Assembly (NCBI GenBank): GCA_019112895.1
Contig: DXIM01000062.1
Location: 54,344-118,343 of the forward strand
Direction: 5' to 3'
DNA length: 64,000 bases
DNA from: Candidatus Stackebrandtia faecavium
Lineage (GTDB): Bacteria; Actinomycetota; Actinomycetes; Mycobacteriales; Micromonosporaceae
The translations under genes were made by a program, and so were the position numbers. The notes under the pieces were generated by a model. The model had not been told where the DNA came from, did no database searches, and saw only the letters and a list, made by a program, of their open reading frames with translations. Of this stretch, positions 30,282 through 39,554 are shown piece by piece (positions within the stretch are counted from its first letter, which is position 1; each line of letters starts with the position of its first letter).

Positions 30282-30968
30282 ATGACTACAGACCTTGTGG
30301 ACACGACAGAAATGTATCTTCGGACCATTTTGGAGTTCGAAGAAGAAGGCATTGCGCCCCTGCGAGCGCGAATCGCAGAACGACTTAACCAAAGCGGCCC
30401 AACTGTCAGCCAAACAGTGGCAAGGATGCAGCGCGACGGGCTGCTCAACATCTTGGGCGACCGTCACCTGGAGCTGACCGAATCGGGGCGCGAGCGCGCG
30501 GTAGGCGTCATGCGGAAACACCGCCTCGCCGAACTTCTGCTCGTCGACGTCATCGGAATGTCTTATGAGGACGCCCATGACGAGGCCTGTCGGTGGGAGC
30601 ACGTCATGAGCGACGCAGTGGAAGAAAAAGTCTTCGCGTTGCTGGACAACCCGACCCGGTCCCCATACGGAAACCCGATACCGGGACTCGAAGCGCTGGG
30701 CGCCGGACTCGAACCAACCAAACTAGACCCGTCGGAACAGCACCTGGCTTCCCAGGGGCTACCCGACACCGTCAAGGTCACTCGACTGTGCGAAAGCGTC
30801 CAGACGGATGCGAGCGTGCTGCGCGAACTCCACCTCGCCGGTGTGAACCCTGGCGCCGTGGTGACCGTGTCACGACACGATGACCGGATTCGGTTGTCCC
30901 ATAACGACGCGCAGACGGACCTGTCGCTGCAAGACGCCAGTCGCGTGTTCGTCGTTCCGGCGGCATAG
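30282..30968 (+). CDS. DtxR/IdeR-family metal-dependent transcriptional regulator
   Basis: LVDTTEMYLRTILEFEEEGIAPLRARIAERLNQSGPTVSQTVARMQRDGLL...EDAHDEACRWEHVMSDAVEEKV; C-terminal SH3-like FeoA domain; downstream of sigB-like gene. Confidence 0.95.
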   Translation: MTTDLVDTTEMYLRTILEFEEEGIAPLRARIAERLNQSGPTVSQTVARMQRDGLLNILGDRHLELTESGRERAVGVMRKHRLAELLLVDVIGMSYEDAHDEACRWEHVMSDAVEEKVFALLDNPTRSPYGNPIPGLEALGAGLEPTKLDPSEQHLASQGLPDTVKVTRLCESVQTDASVLRELHLAGVNPGAVVTVSRHDDRIRLSHNDAQTDLSLQDASRVFVVPAA

Positions 30969-30970
30969 TC

Positions 30971-31001
30971 GAAAAAGACGACGCCACTAGTCGTCTTTTT
31001 C
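30971..31001. terminator. Bidirectional terminator overlapping the 3' end of the convergent lipoprotein gene
   Basis: gaaaaagacgac-gccacta-gtcgtctttttc: perfect 12-bp stem with A/T flanks on both strands. Confidence 0.9.
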
Positions 31002-31613
31002 GGTGGCTTCACCGACATCCTTGACCACTGCGATGAGATCGTCGACCACGGCCTCAGCATCGTCTTTCGAAGTATCGGCAGCAGTCGTATACCGGAAGCT
31101 GTACATGTGGCCGTCGGTCAACCAACCGATCTCGATAACCGGCCCACCGCCTTTCACCTTGTCCCGCACGGCACTGTAGCCGGCTTTACCGAAATCCTCG
31201 ATCTTCTCGGCGCCCTTCGGAGGGATCTCCTCTCGATAGGTCTTGGAATCGGTCGCAGTGTTCGCACGCGTGAAAGTGATGTCCGGGAAAGAACCCGCCG
31301 TGGTCTGCAACACGCAGCTGGGCACTTCCTCGCTACCGCCGGACTCGGCGACACCGAACGGTTGCCCGGTCGCTTTATTGATGACCTCGAAATCGAGATA
31401 CTCACAGATCCCGCCGGCCTCCGCAGCCTCGTTACTCGGAGTGAACTGCGGCGATGACGGTTCCTCCTTCGACGCCTCCTGTTTCGACGTCTCTTCCGGC
31501 TCTGCGCTGCGCTCGAGACTGCTGGGCGGGTCCGCCAGCACACCGCAACTACTCGCCAGACACGCGACTGCGCTCACGACAATCAGCGAAGAAAGACGCC
31601 TGAGGGGACGCAT
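30987..31613 (-). CDS. Lipoprotein, DUF3558-like
   Basis: Signal peptide with lipobox LASSCG; GGICEYLDFEVINKATGQPFG...CVLQT...DITFTRANT. Confidence 0.8.
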   Translation of the reverse strand: MRPLRRLSSLIVVSAVACLASSCGVLADPPSSLERSAEPEETSKQEASKEEPSSPQFTPSNEAAEAGGICEYLDFEVINKATGQPFGVAESGGSEEVPSCVLQTTAGSFPDITFTRANTATDSKTYREEIPPKGAEKIEDFGKAGYSAVRDKVKGGGPVIEIGWLTDGHMYSFRYTTAADTSKDDAEAVVDDLIAVVKDVGEATEKDD

Positions 31614-31730
31614 CGACTCGTATACCTTCCGATCTGGCGCGCGGCGCCGGGGAGCGCACGGCGGGGGTAACCGTCGCCCAACTTACCCCGTTGCTGCGCC
31701 CACTCAAAAATTGCGTCCGGCAGTTGACGG

Positions 31731-32546
31731 TCAAGCGCCACCCGCGTCCGCGGGGCGGTCCAACGCGCACCAATTGCTCCACGATCCGATATACACCGGT
31801 GGCACGGCTCTCCCTGCGGCGGCCATGGCCAAGGCAGTGCGCGCGGCCGTTACGCCCGAACCGCAATACACAGCTGTGTCATCGCCGCAATCAGCGAACT
31901 GCGCGGCCAGCTCCTCCCGGCTCACGAAGCCGCCTTTACTGGCGACGTTGGCTCCACCGAAAAGATTCTTCGCTCCCGGGATGTGGCCCGCGACCGGGTC
32001 GATCGGCTCGTCCTCGCCCCGGAAACGCTCCGGCGCGCGCACATCCAACAGGGCGCCAACACGCGCCCGTTCAGCAGCGCCATCGGCATCCAGAACCGGC
32101 AAATGACCCGGCCGCACAGTCACCGCGCCGGGCGTCGGCTCCGGGATCACGCTCGTCACCGGCAGCTGTGCGTCGTTCCAGGCGACCACACCGCCGTCGA
32201 GGACACGCACGTCGCCGAGGCCAGCCCAGCGAAGGGTCCACCAGGTCCGGGCCGCGGCCATCATGTCGCCGCCGTCGTACACGACGACAACGCTGTCGTC
32301 ATCGATTCCCGATCGGCGCAGCACGGCCGTCAGTTGCCCCGGCTCCGGCAGCGGATGCCGCCCATCCGGACCGGCGACACCACATAGGTCCCGGTCGAGG
32401 TCGAGGAACACCGCGCCGTCGATATGGCCGCGCGCGTACTCCTCGCCCAAGGCCCCGGCGCTCAAACTCCAACGCACGTCCACAACCACGGTCGTGGGGT
32501 CAGCGCGCAGTAGTTCGGCGAGTTCGGAAGCATCGATCAGCGGCAT
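31731..32546 (-). CDS. Rhodanese-family sulfurtransferase (two rhodanese domains)
   Basis: MPLIDASELAELLRADPTTVVVDVRWSL...HIDGAVFLDLDRDLCG...VVVYDGGDMMAAARTWWTLRWAG...VYCGSGVTAARTALAMAAAG. Confidence 0.92.
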   Translation of the reverse strand: MPLIDASELAELLRADPTTVVVDVRWSLSAGALGEEYARGHIDGAVFLDLDRDLCGVAGPDGRHPLPEPGQLTAVLRRSGIDDDSVVVVYDGGDMMAAARTWWTLRWAGLGDVRVLDGGVVAWNDAQLPVTSVIPEPTPGAVTVRPGHLPVLDADGAAERARVGALLDVRAPERFRGEDEPIDPVAGHIPGAKNLFGGANVASKGGFVSREELAAQFADCGDDTAVYCGSGVTAARTALAMAAAGRAVPPVYIGSWSNWCALDRPADAGGA

Positions 32547-32998
32547 CAGGGGTTTCTCCGTTCGGGTTGGTCCAACAAATGTGCGTTCGGTTCTGCCGCC
32601 AGCGGCGCCAAATCCGTCAATGCCACCACCTCGACGCCGGCCCGGCGCAAGATCCGCGCGCCCATAGGCGCGACGAACGTGTCCGGCTCGGACCATGCGT
32701 AAACGACACGTCCGATGCCCGCGGCCACGATCAGGTTCGCGCAGGGTTCGGGACGGGAAGCACGCTGTCCGCACGGTTCCAGGGAACTGTAGAGCGTCAT
32801 GGAAGCATTCACCGACTGCAGCTGACGAAGCGCAACCTCCTCGGCATGGTCGGCCGGCGATTCCTGGCGGGAATGGCCCTCCGCCACGAGAGTTCCCGCG
32901 TCAACGATCAGCGCCCCCACGCTGAATGCGGTGTCCGAGGCCGGGCAATGATGCGCCAGTGCGATCGCGCGCCGCAACCAATATTCATCATCTGCCAC
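32546..32998 (-). CDS. Cytidine/deoxycytidylate deaminase-family protein, RibD-N-like deaminase
   Basis: GTG start after aaggtgaag; DDEYWLRRAIALAHHCPASDTAFSVGALIVD...DHAEEVALRQ...SSLEPCGQRASRPEPCANLIVAAGIGRVVYA. Confidence 0.82.
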   Translation of the reverse strand: MADDEYWLRRAIALAHHCPASDTAFSVGALIVDAGTLVAEGHSRQESPADHAEEVALRQLQSVNASMTLYSSLEPCGQRASRPEPCANLIVAAGIGRVVYAWSEPDTFVAPMGARILRRAGVEVVALTDLAPLAAEPNAHLLDQPERRNP

Positions 32999-33002
32999 AA
33001 CT

Positions 33003-33650
33003 TCACCTTGCCAATCGGTAACGCAAGACGGCCATGTCGTGCAACTGTGCCGTATCCACCAGCTCGGCACGATGCCTCTTGTCATGACCGAACGCACCGG
33101 GATTGACGAATCGGGGCGCGGCCACGTCGCCGACGAAAAACGGCGCGATCGCCAAGCGGAGCTCGTCGGCAAGCCCGCGAGTCAAGAACTCGGTCAAGAC
33201 TGTGCCTCCGCCTTCCACCATGACGCGCCTGATCCCTTTCGCCTTCCGCAGTTCGGCCAGGCATCTACCGAGCTGATCGAAACCATCGAATGCTATTGCC
33301 GACGCCGCCCGCCCGTACCGTTCAGAAATGCGCGCACGCGCGGCTCGACCGCACAAGATGATCTTCTCCGAATCACCAGTGGTGAAGAAACGGCTCTGCG
33401 GGTCGAGGTCGGCGGACTCGCTGATGACGATCTTGGCCGGCTGGCTCTGTCCCGTAGCGAGCAGACTCGGGTTGTCGCGCCGAACGGTACGCCCCCCGAC
33501 GACGACAGCGTCATATGTGGACCGCAACTGCCTCACGGCGGCCATGTCTCGTTCATTCGACAGCAACAGACGCCGATCGGACGCATCATCGAGATACCCG
33601 TCCAATGAGATAGCGGCAGACAACAGGACGTGCGTGCGGTCCTCACCCAT
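33003..33650 (-). CDS. RibD C-terminal/dihydrofolate-reductase-like reductase
   Basis: VLLSAAISLDGYLDDASDRRLLLSNERD...YDAVVVGGRTVRRDNPSLL...RRVMVEGGGTVLTEFLTRGLADELRL. Confidence 0.88.
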   Translation of the reverse strand: MGEDRTHVLLSAAISLDGYLDDASDRRLLLSNERDMAAVRQLRSTYDAVVVGGRTVRRDNPSLLATGQSQPAKIVISESADLDPQSRFFTTGDSEKIILCGRAARARISERYGRAASAIAFDGFDQLGRCLAELRKAKGIRRVMVEGGGTVLTEFLTRGLADELRLAIAPFFVGDVAAPRFVNPGAFGHDKRHRAELVDTAQLHDMAVLRYRLAR

Positions 33651-33714
33651 GACCGAATTCTAGGTACGCCCAAGCGGCCGGTGACAGTACCGGTCCGGCA
33701 AATATGATCGCAAC

Positions 33715-34644
33715 GTGGAAAGAGGCAGGAACTCTTGTTGCGGCGCAAGCAACCTCGACGAGATGGCACCCATGTGTCTATCGTCGGCGCGGCGCGAACG
33801 GCGATGCGACCGCTGTGGTTCCTCGCGCCTCGATCCCTTCCGTTATTGCGTCGTCTGTGGCAACCGCACCGTGCCGACGTGCTTCCGCAGCGAACTGGCG
33901 TTGTCGCGTGTGGGCGGCGTGACCGATGTCGGCCGTCACAAGCGACACAATCAAGACGCGATCGCGATCGGCACCGGTCCGGCGTCCGCGATCGCGATCG
34001 TCTGCGACGGAATATCGCAGTCCACTTTCGGCGAGCTGGCCGCACTACACGCGAGCGAGACCGGGGTGGAACAGCTGCTCTTCGGCCTTGCTTCGGGAAA
34101 GAGCAATGATGCGGCGAGCAACCTGGCGGCGGCGTCCGCAGCCACTGCCGCGGCACGAATCGGCCGCGGCATCACCACCACTCCCCCGGGTTGCACGTAC
34201 GCCTCGATCGTGGTCGATCACGAAACGATCACCGTATCGTCGATTGGCGACAGTCGCGTGTACTGGATATCGGGGGATCACGCCGAATGCCTCACAGTCG
34301 ACGACACCAAAGCCGGATACCTCGCGGCGAGCGGCGTGCCGTTCGATGACGACAGGTACCGCGATCCCGACACCAACGCTCTACTGCGCTGGTTGGGGGC
34401 CGACGCCCCGCCGGTCGATGCACCGACGACCGTACACCGGCCGGACCGGGAAGGATTCGTCGTCGTGTGCAGCGACGGGCTGTCCGGGTACACCGACCGG
34501 CCCCGCGACCTGCTGCCGATGCCGAGCGGACCGCCCGTAGCCCAGGCTTCCGCCCTGGTCGGCCGGGCGCTGCGGCAGGGCGGCCGCGATAATGTGAGCG
34601 TCGCGGTAGCTCCATTTCCGCAACCGACACGTCGTGCTTCGTAG
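33715..34644 (+). CDS. PP2C-type protein phosphatase with N-terminal Cys4 zinc ribbon
   Basis: CDRCGSSRLDPFRYCVVCGN; GRHKRHNQDAIAIG; AIVCDGIS; SIGDSRVYW; VCSDGLSGYTD; GGRDNVSVAV. Confidence 0.9.
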   Translation: MERGRNSCCGASNLDEMAPMCLSSARRERRCDRCGSSRLDPFRYCVVCGNRTVPTCFRSELALSRVGGVTDVGRHKRHNQDAIAIGTGPASAIAIVCDGISQSTFGELAALHASETGVEQLLFGLASGKSNDAASNLAAASAATAAARIGRGITTTPPGCTYASIVVDHETITVSSIGDSRVYWISGDHAECLTVDDTKAGYLAASGVPFDDDRYRDPDTNALLRWLGADAPPVDAPTTVHRPDREGFVVVCSDGLSGYTDRPRDLLPMPSGPPVAQASALVGRALRQGGRDNVSVAVAPFPQPTRRAS

Positions 34645-34656
34645 ACGCGGACCGGT

Positions 34657-35709
34657 TCACGGCACACGCGCGGTCCACTCCGGATCGTTGAACTTCTCTG
34701 CTTCGAGGCGCTGCGCTTCCTTCCGCTCGGCGCCGGTCAGCTCACCGGAAGTCAACCCGTAGCGCGCCTTGAAGAACGAGATCATGCGTTCAATGATTTC
34801 CTCTCGGGCGAGACCGGTCTGCCGCCGCAACGGGTCGACGCGTTTTTTTGCGCTCGTAATTCCCTTATCGGAAAGCTTTTCCTTGCCGACACGCAAGACC
34901 TGCGACATCTTGTCGGCATCGATGTCATACGACATCGTCACGTGGTGCAGCACCGCGCCGTTTGCCAGGCGTTTCTGGGCCGCACCGGCGATCTTTCCCT
35001 TGTCCGAAGTGATGTCGTTGACCGGCTGATACCAGGCTTTGATACCCATCTGCGACAACGCACCCAGGACCCAATCATCGAGATACGCATAACTATCGGT
35101 GAAGGACATGCCCGCCACAAGCTGCGTGGGCGCGTACAACGAATATGTAATCGTGTTGCCGGGCTCCACGAACATGGCACCGCCGCCGCTGATCCGTCGC
35201 ATCACTTCGATCCCATGCTGCGTAGCCGCTTCGGCGTCGACCTCGTTACGCAACGATTGGAAACTGCCGATGATGACAGCCGGGGACGCCCACTCCCACA
35301 CTCGCAGCGTTGGGGGACGATTGCCGTTAGCCACCTCCGCAGCCAAGACCTCGTCCAGGGCCATATGCATTGACGGATGCTGCGGGCCCTCGTGGATCAG
35401 CTGCCAGTCGTAATCGGTCCAGTGGCTGGCATCGGCCAACGCTCGACGCACTGCGATGGCGATGGCGGTTTCGTCGAAACCCAACATGACCGTCTCCGGC
35501 GGCAGGGCCTGCCGGATCCGGTTGGCGATCCCTTTGGTGTCAGTCGCCGTCGGCATCCCGTTGAGCGCTTCATTGATGCTGTGCAACGCCTCGTCTGGTT
35601 CTAGGAAGAAGTCGCCGTTCAACTGCGCATTGCGGATCACCCCGTCGGCGACGTCGAAATTCACCCGAACGAGTTTCCCACCCGAGACCTTGTATTCACC
35701 GCTTGGCAT
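34657..35709 (-). CDS. Lipoate--protein ligase family protein with N-terminal accessory (LplB-like) domain
   Basis: N-term KVSGGKLVRVNFDVADGVIRNAQLNGDFFLEPDEAL; then LRVWEWASPAVIIGSFQSLRNEVD...VMRRISGGGAMFVEPGNTITYSL...DKGKIAGAAQKRLANGAVLHHVTMSYDID. Confidence 0.92.
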   Translation of the reverse strand: MPSGEYKVSGGKLVRVNFDVADGVIRNAQLNGDFFLEPDEALHSINEALNGMPTATDTKGIANRIRQALPPETVMLGFDETAIAIAVRRALADASHWTDYDWQLIHEGPQHPSMHMALDEVLAAEVANGNRPPTLRVWEWASPAVIIGSFQSLRNEVDAEAATQHGIEVMRRISGGGAMFVEPGNTITYSLYAPTQLVAGMSFTDSYAYLDDWVLGALSQMGIKAWYQPVNDITSDKGKIAGAAQKRLANGAVLHHVTMSYDIDADKMSQVLRVGKEKLSDKGITSAKKRVDPLRRQTGLAREEIIERMISFFKARYGLTSGELTGAERKEAQRLEAEKFNDPEWTARVP

Positions 35710-35728
35710 ATCTGCAGAAACTACCGGC

Positions 35729-35764
35729 CGGCCCGCGGGCCCCCGATCGGGGGCCCGCGGGCCG
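35729..35764. repeat. Perfect 36-nt loopless GC palindrome
   Basis: cggcccgcgggcccccgatcgggggcccgcgggccg is its own reverse complement. Confidence 0.95.
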
Positions 35765-35774
35765 ACGGACGCAT

Positions 35775-35802
35775 CGTGGGCGGGACTTCAATCCCGCCCA
35801 CG
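35775..35802. terminator. Hairpin downstream of nrdJ
   Basis: cgtgggcggga-cttcaa-tcccgcccacg: perfect 11-bp stem, no clear U-tract. Confidence 0.6.
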
Positions 35803-35813
35803 ACCTCAAGCGT

Positions 35814-38645
35814 TTAGCTGCAACCGCTGGTCGATCCGCAGCCTTCGCATACGTAACAGCTTCCGGCGGGCCGCATCTTCGAACCGCAAGTCATACACAG
35901 CGGAGCATCCGCGGCGGCTCCTTGCATCGCCTCAGCCGCCTCGGTGGAGGAATGCACGATGCTGCTGGAGTCGTCATCCTGGTTCTTGCGGTTGTCGATG
36001 TGCGCCGACGACGCCAGCGCCGCGAAGTCGACCTCGTTGTTGGCGGCGACCTCGGCCGGATCCTCGCCTCGGGCCTCAGCGGACCGCTCCGCCGCCGTCA
36101 AGATCCCCAGTTCGGAGCGCTTGTCGTACGGAAGGTAATCCAGGGCCAGGCGCCGGAACAGGTAATCCACCACAGAGGAAGCCATGCGCAGGTCCGGATC
36201 GTCGGTCATCCCGGCAGGCTCGAAGCGCATGTTGGTGAACTTTTCGACGTACTTCTCCAGCGGAACACCGTATTGGAGCGCGATCGATATCGCCACGGAG
36301 AACGCGTCCATGATCCCGGCCAGCGTCGAACCTTGCTTCGACATCTTGAAGAAGACTTCGCCAACACCATTGTCCGGATAGCTGGAGGAGGTCATGTAGC
36401 CCTCGGCGCCACCGACCGAGAACGAAACCGTCTGGCTCGGGCGCGTCTTCGGCAACCGTTTACGGACGGGCCGGTACTCGACGACCTTTTCGGGTTCGCT
36501 GTCTTCCTTCTTGTCCTTAGCCACCGACAGCGGCTGGCCCACTTTGCAGTTGTCGCGGTAGACCGCCAGCGCTTTGAGCCCCAGCTTCCACGACTCGAGG
36601 TAGATGTGCTCCATCTCTTCGACCGTGGCCGATTCGGGCACGTTCACGGTCTTGGAGATCGCACCGGAGATGAACGGCTGCACCGCGGCCATCATCTTCA
36701 CGTGCCCCATCGCCTTGATGGACCGCTCCCCCATGGCGCAGTCGAACACCGGGTAGTGCTCGGTCTTGAGCGCGGGGGCATCGATGACGTGCCCATTCGT
36801 GGCAATGTATTCGACAATCGCCTCGACCTGATCCGGCTTGTAGCCCAAAGTGGCCAGCGCCCGCGGGACAGTCTGGTTCACGATCTGCATCGAACCGCCG
36901 CCGACAAGCTTCTTGTACTTGACCAGAGCCAGGTCCGGCTCGATACCGGTCGTGTCGCTATCCATCATGAACGAGATGGTGCCGGTCGGGGCCAGCACAG
37001 AGGCCTGTGCGTTGCGCCAGCCGTTCTTGGAACCGGTTTCGATGCCGGTCTTCCACTCCTTGGACGCCACATCGAGGATCCCGCGCGCCATCGGACTGTC
37101 GGTGCGCACATCGTCGACGGCCGCGGCGTGTTTGCGCATCACGCGGGCATGCGCCTCGGCGTTCGCTTCGTATCCGGCGTACGGCCCCACGACGCCCGCG
37201 ATCTCGGCCGAACGCCGGTACGACACGCCTGTCATCACGGCCGTGATGGCCGCAGCAAGGGAGCGCCCCTGCTCCGAGTCGTACGGCATGCCCGACGCCA
37301 TCAAAAGAGCGCCAAGGTTCGCGTAACCGATGCCGAGCTGGCGGAAATCGCGCGTGGTCTCGGCAATCTTTTCGGTCGGGAAGTCCGCGAAGGAAATGGA
37401 AATCTCCATCGCGGTGATGACGAATTCGACCGCCTTGACGAAGTGCTCGGTGTCGAATGACCCGTCCTCGTTCAGGAACTTCATGAGGTTCAGCGAAGCA
37501 AGGTTGCACGAGGAGTTGTCCAACGACATGTACTCCGAGCAGGGGTTGCTCGCGCTGATGCGGCCGGAGTTCGGGTTCGTGTGCCAATCGTTGATCGTGT
37601 CGTCGTACTGGATACCAGGGTCGGCGCATTCCCACGCCGCCTTGGCCATCTTGCGGAACAGTTTCTGCGCGTCGACGCGTTCAACCTCGCTGCCGTCGCC
37701 GCGTGCACGCAGCGGGAAGTCGGTGCCGGCGTCGACCGCATGCATGAACTCGTCGGAGACCCGAACGGAGTTGTTGGCGTTTTGGTACTGCACCGACACG
37801 ATGTCTTTGCCGCCTAGGTCCATGTCGAAACCGGCGTCGCGCAGCGCGCGGATCTTGTCTTCCTCGCGCGCCTTGGTCTCGATGAACTCTTCAATGTCAG
37901 GATGGTCCACGTCGAGAACGACCATTTTCGCGGCACGACGGGTGGCGCCACCGGACTTGATGGTGCCCGCGCTGGCATCGGCGCCGCGCATGAAGCTGAC
38001 GGGACCCGACGCGTTGCCGCCGGAGGACAGCAGTTCTTTGGACGAGCGAATCTTGGAGAGGTTGACCCCGGAACCGGAACCTCCCTTAAAGATCAGCCCC
38101 TCCTCTTTGTACCAATCCAGGATGGAATCCATCGAGTCGTCGACACTCAAGATGAAGCACGCCGAGACCTGTTGCGGTGACAACGTTCCGACGTTGAACC
38201 ACACTGGAGAGTTGAAGCTGAAGTACTGGTGCAGCAGCAGCCACGTCAGCTCTTCTTCGAAGATGGTGGCGTCGCGGGACGAGGCGAAATAGCCGTCCTT
38301 TTCTCCCGCGGCCCGGTATGTGCGGACCACGCGGTCGATCAGCTGTTTGAGGCTGGACTCCCGATCCGGCGTGCCGACAGCGCCCCGGAAGTATTTGGAG
38401 GCGACAATGTTGGTGGCGTTGGCGCTCCAAAACTCCGGGAACTCCACACCGCGTTGCTCAAAATTGACGCTTCCATCGCGCCAGTTCGTCATGACGACGT
38501 CACGCTTCTCCCAGGTGACCTCGTCGTATGGATGCATGCCTTCGGTGGTCCACACGCGCGAAACGCTCAGACCCTTACCCGGCGTTCCGTTGGGTCCGGA
38601 CCGCTTCTTGTTCGAACCGGCCGGTGCGCTCGTCGACTTACTCAT
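35814..38645 (-). CDS. nrdJ: Vitamin B12-dependent (class II) ribonucleoside-diphosphate reductase
   Basis: 943 aa; FNSPVWFNVG...ACFILSVDDSMDSILDWYKEEGLIFKGGSGSGVNLSKIRSSKE...NPCSEYMSLDNSSCNLASLNL; C-terminal Cys motif LCMTCGSKMRPAGSCYVCEGCGSTSGCS. Confidence 0.98.
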   Translation of the reverse strand: MSKSTSAPAGSNKKRSGPNGTPGKGLSVSRVWTTEGMHPYDEVTWEKRDVVMTNWRDGSVNFEQRGVEFPEFWSANATNIVASKYFRGAVGTPDRESSLKQLIDRVVRTYRAAGEKDGYFASSRDATIFEEELTWLLLHQYFSFNSPVWFNVGTLSPQQVSACFILSVDDSMDSILDWYKEEGLIFKGGSGSGVNLSKIRSSKELLSSGGNASGPVSFMRGADASAGTIKSGGATRRAAKMVVLDVDHPDIEEFIETKAREEDKIRALRDAGFDMDLGGKDIVSVQYQNANNSVRVSDEFMHAVDAGTDFPLRARGDGSEVERVDAQKLFRKMAKAAWECADPGIQYDDTINDWHTNPNSGRISASNPCSEYMSLDNSSCNLASLNLMKFLNEDGSFDTEHFVKAVEFVITAMEISISFADFPTEKIAETTRDFRQLGIGYANLGALLMASGMPYDSEQGRSLAAAITAVMTGVSYRRSAEIAGVVGPYAGYEANAEAHARVMRKHAAAVDDVRTDSPMARGILDVASKEWKTGIETGSKNGWRNAQASVLAPTGTISFMMDSDTTGIEPDLALVKYKKLVGGGSMQIVNQTVPRALATLGYKPDQVEAIVEYIATNGHVIDAPALKTEHYPVFDCAMGERSIKAMGHVKMMAAVQPFISGAISKTVNVPESATVEEMEHIYLESWKLGLKALAVYRDNCKVGQPLSVAKDKKEDSEPEKVVEYRPVRKRLPKTRPSQTVSFSVGGAEGYMTSSSYPDNGVGEVFFKMSKQGSTLAGIMDAFSVAISIALQYGVPLEKYVEKFTNMRFEPAGMTDDPDLRMASSVVDYLFRRLALDYLPYDKRSELGILTAAERSAEARGEDPAEVAANNEVDFAALASSAHIDNRKNQDDDSSSIVHSSTEAAEAMQGAAADAPLCMTCGSKMRPAGSCYVCEGCGSTSGCS

Positions 38646-38754
38646 GTCGCTCCTTTATCGACGCGCCACACGCGTCACTTCGCAATGAATGTCGTTGTTT
38701 CGGCACCCACAGCCTCCCCGGACTCGCGTGGCGCCTGATTATTCAAATGAACCG

Positions 38755-39225
38755 CTACGACACGGCAGGATTATTGGACCGTGCCCGTTGACGAAGCGTC
38801 TCTATCTCGGCCGCGAAGTCCTCCACCGATTCGAAAGACCGGTAGACGCTCGCGAACCGCAAGTAGGCCACTTCGTCCAGCTCTCGCAGTGGCCCCAAGA
38901 TCGCCAGCCCGACTTCGTTGCTGGGCAGTTCGGCCACGCCCTGTGCTCTCACATCGTCTTCGACCCGTTTGGCCAGCACCGCCAGCGCGTCCTCGTCGAC
39001 CGGTCGGCCCTGGCAGGCTTTCCGCACGCCGGACACCACCTTGGCGCGGTTGAACGGTTCCGTCACGCCACTCCGCTTCACCACCGCAAGGATCGATTCC
39101 TCCACGGTCGTGAATCGTTTACCGCACTCCTGGCACGAACGGCGACGACGAATACCCAGACCGTCGTCGACTTCGCGCGAGTCGACGACTCGCGAATCGG
39201 GATGTTTGCAGTACGGACACCGCAC
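38755..39225 (-). CDS. nrdR: Transcriptional repressor NrdR
   Basis: [43 protein letters not shown] Zn ribbon + ATP-cone. Confidence 0.98.
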   Translation of the reverse strand: MRCPYCKHPDSRVVDSREVDDGLGIRRRRSCQECGKRFTTVEESILAVVKRSGVTEPFNRAKVVSGVRKACQGRPVDEDALAVLAKRVEDDVRAQGVAELPSNEVGLAILGPLRELDEVAYLRFASVYRSFESVEDFAAEIETLRQRARSNNPAVS

Positions 39226-39308
39226 GTTGAACCCTCTCTTTGAGGTGTTGGCGCTAATGGCCGCGAGGCGACGTCAGGCGTGAACGCCTCGCCGAAATCC
39301 CCGTTTGA

Positions 39309-39324
39309 CCACTATTACTGGCTT
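39309..39324. promoter_or_regulatory. Degenerate second NrdR box candidate
   Basis: ccactattactggctt; good left half-site; exactly 32 bp from the strong box. Confidence 0.45.
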
Positions 39325-39340
39325 GATCTCATCAATGTAA

Positions 39341-39356
39341 CCACAATATGTTGTGC
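39341..39356. promoter_or_regulatory. NrdR box
   Basis: ccacaatatgttgtgc versus consensus acaCwAtATaTwGtgt; upstream of nrdR-nrdJ. Confidence 0.85.
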
Positions 39357-39554
39357 CTCGACCTTAAGCCGTCGCTATCTGAGTTGCAAGCCGGGGTCGC
39401 CCGAATCAAGCATCGCAAATGTCTCATCAGCCCGTAGTACCCGACTCGACACGGTCACTCACGTCGACTATGACCCCTGCCTCATCGAGTTCGAATCGTA
39501 CGACAAGCCTGTGACACGATCTCGACTCACACCGTCGCGAGGCGGTGGAATTTA

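Noticed and set aside
35703-37460. 585-aa plus-strand ORF
   Set aside because: Lies antisense to nrdJ; composition (His/Arg/Val-rich) is typical of shadow ORFs in high-GC DNA and matches no family.
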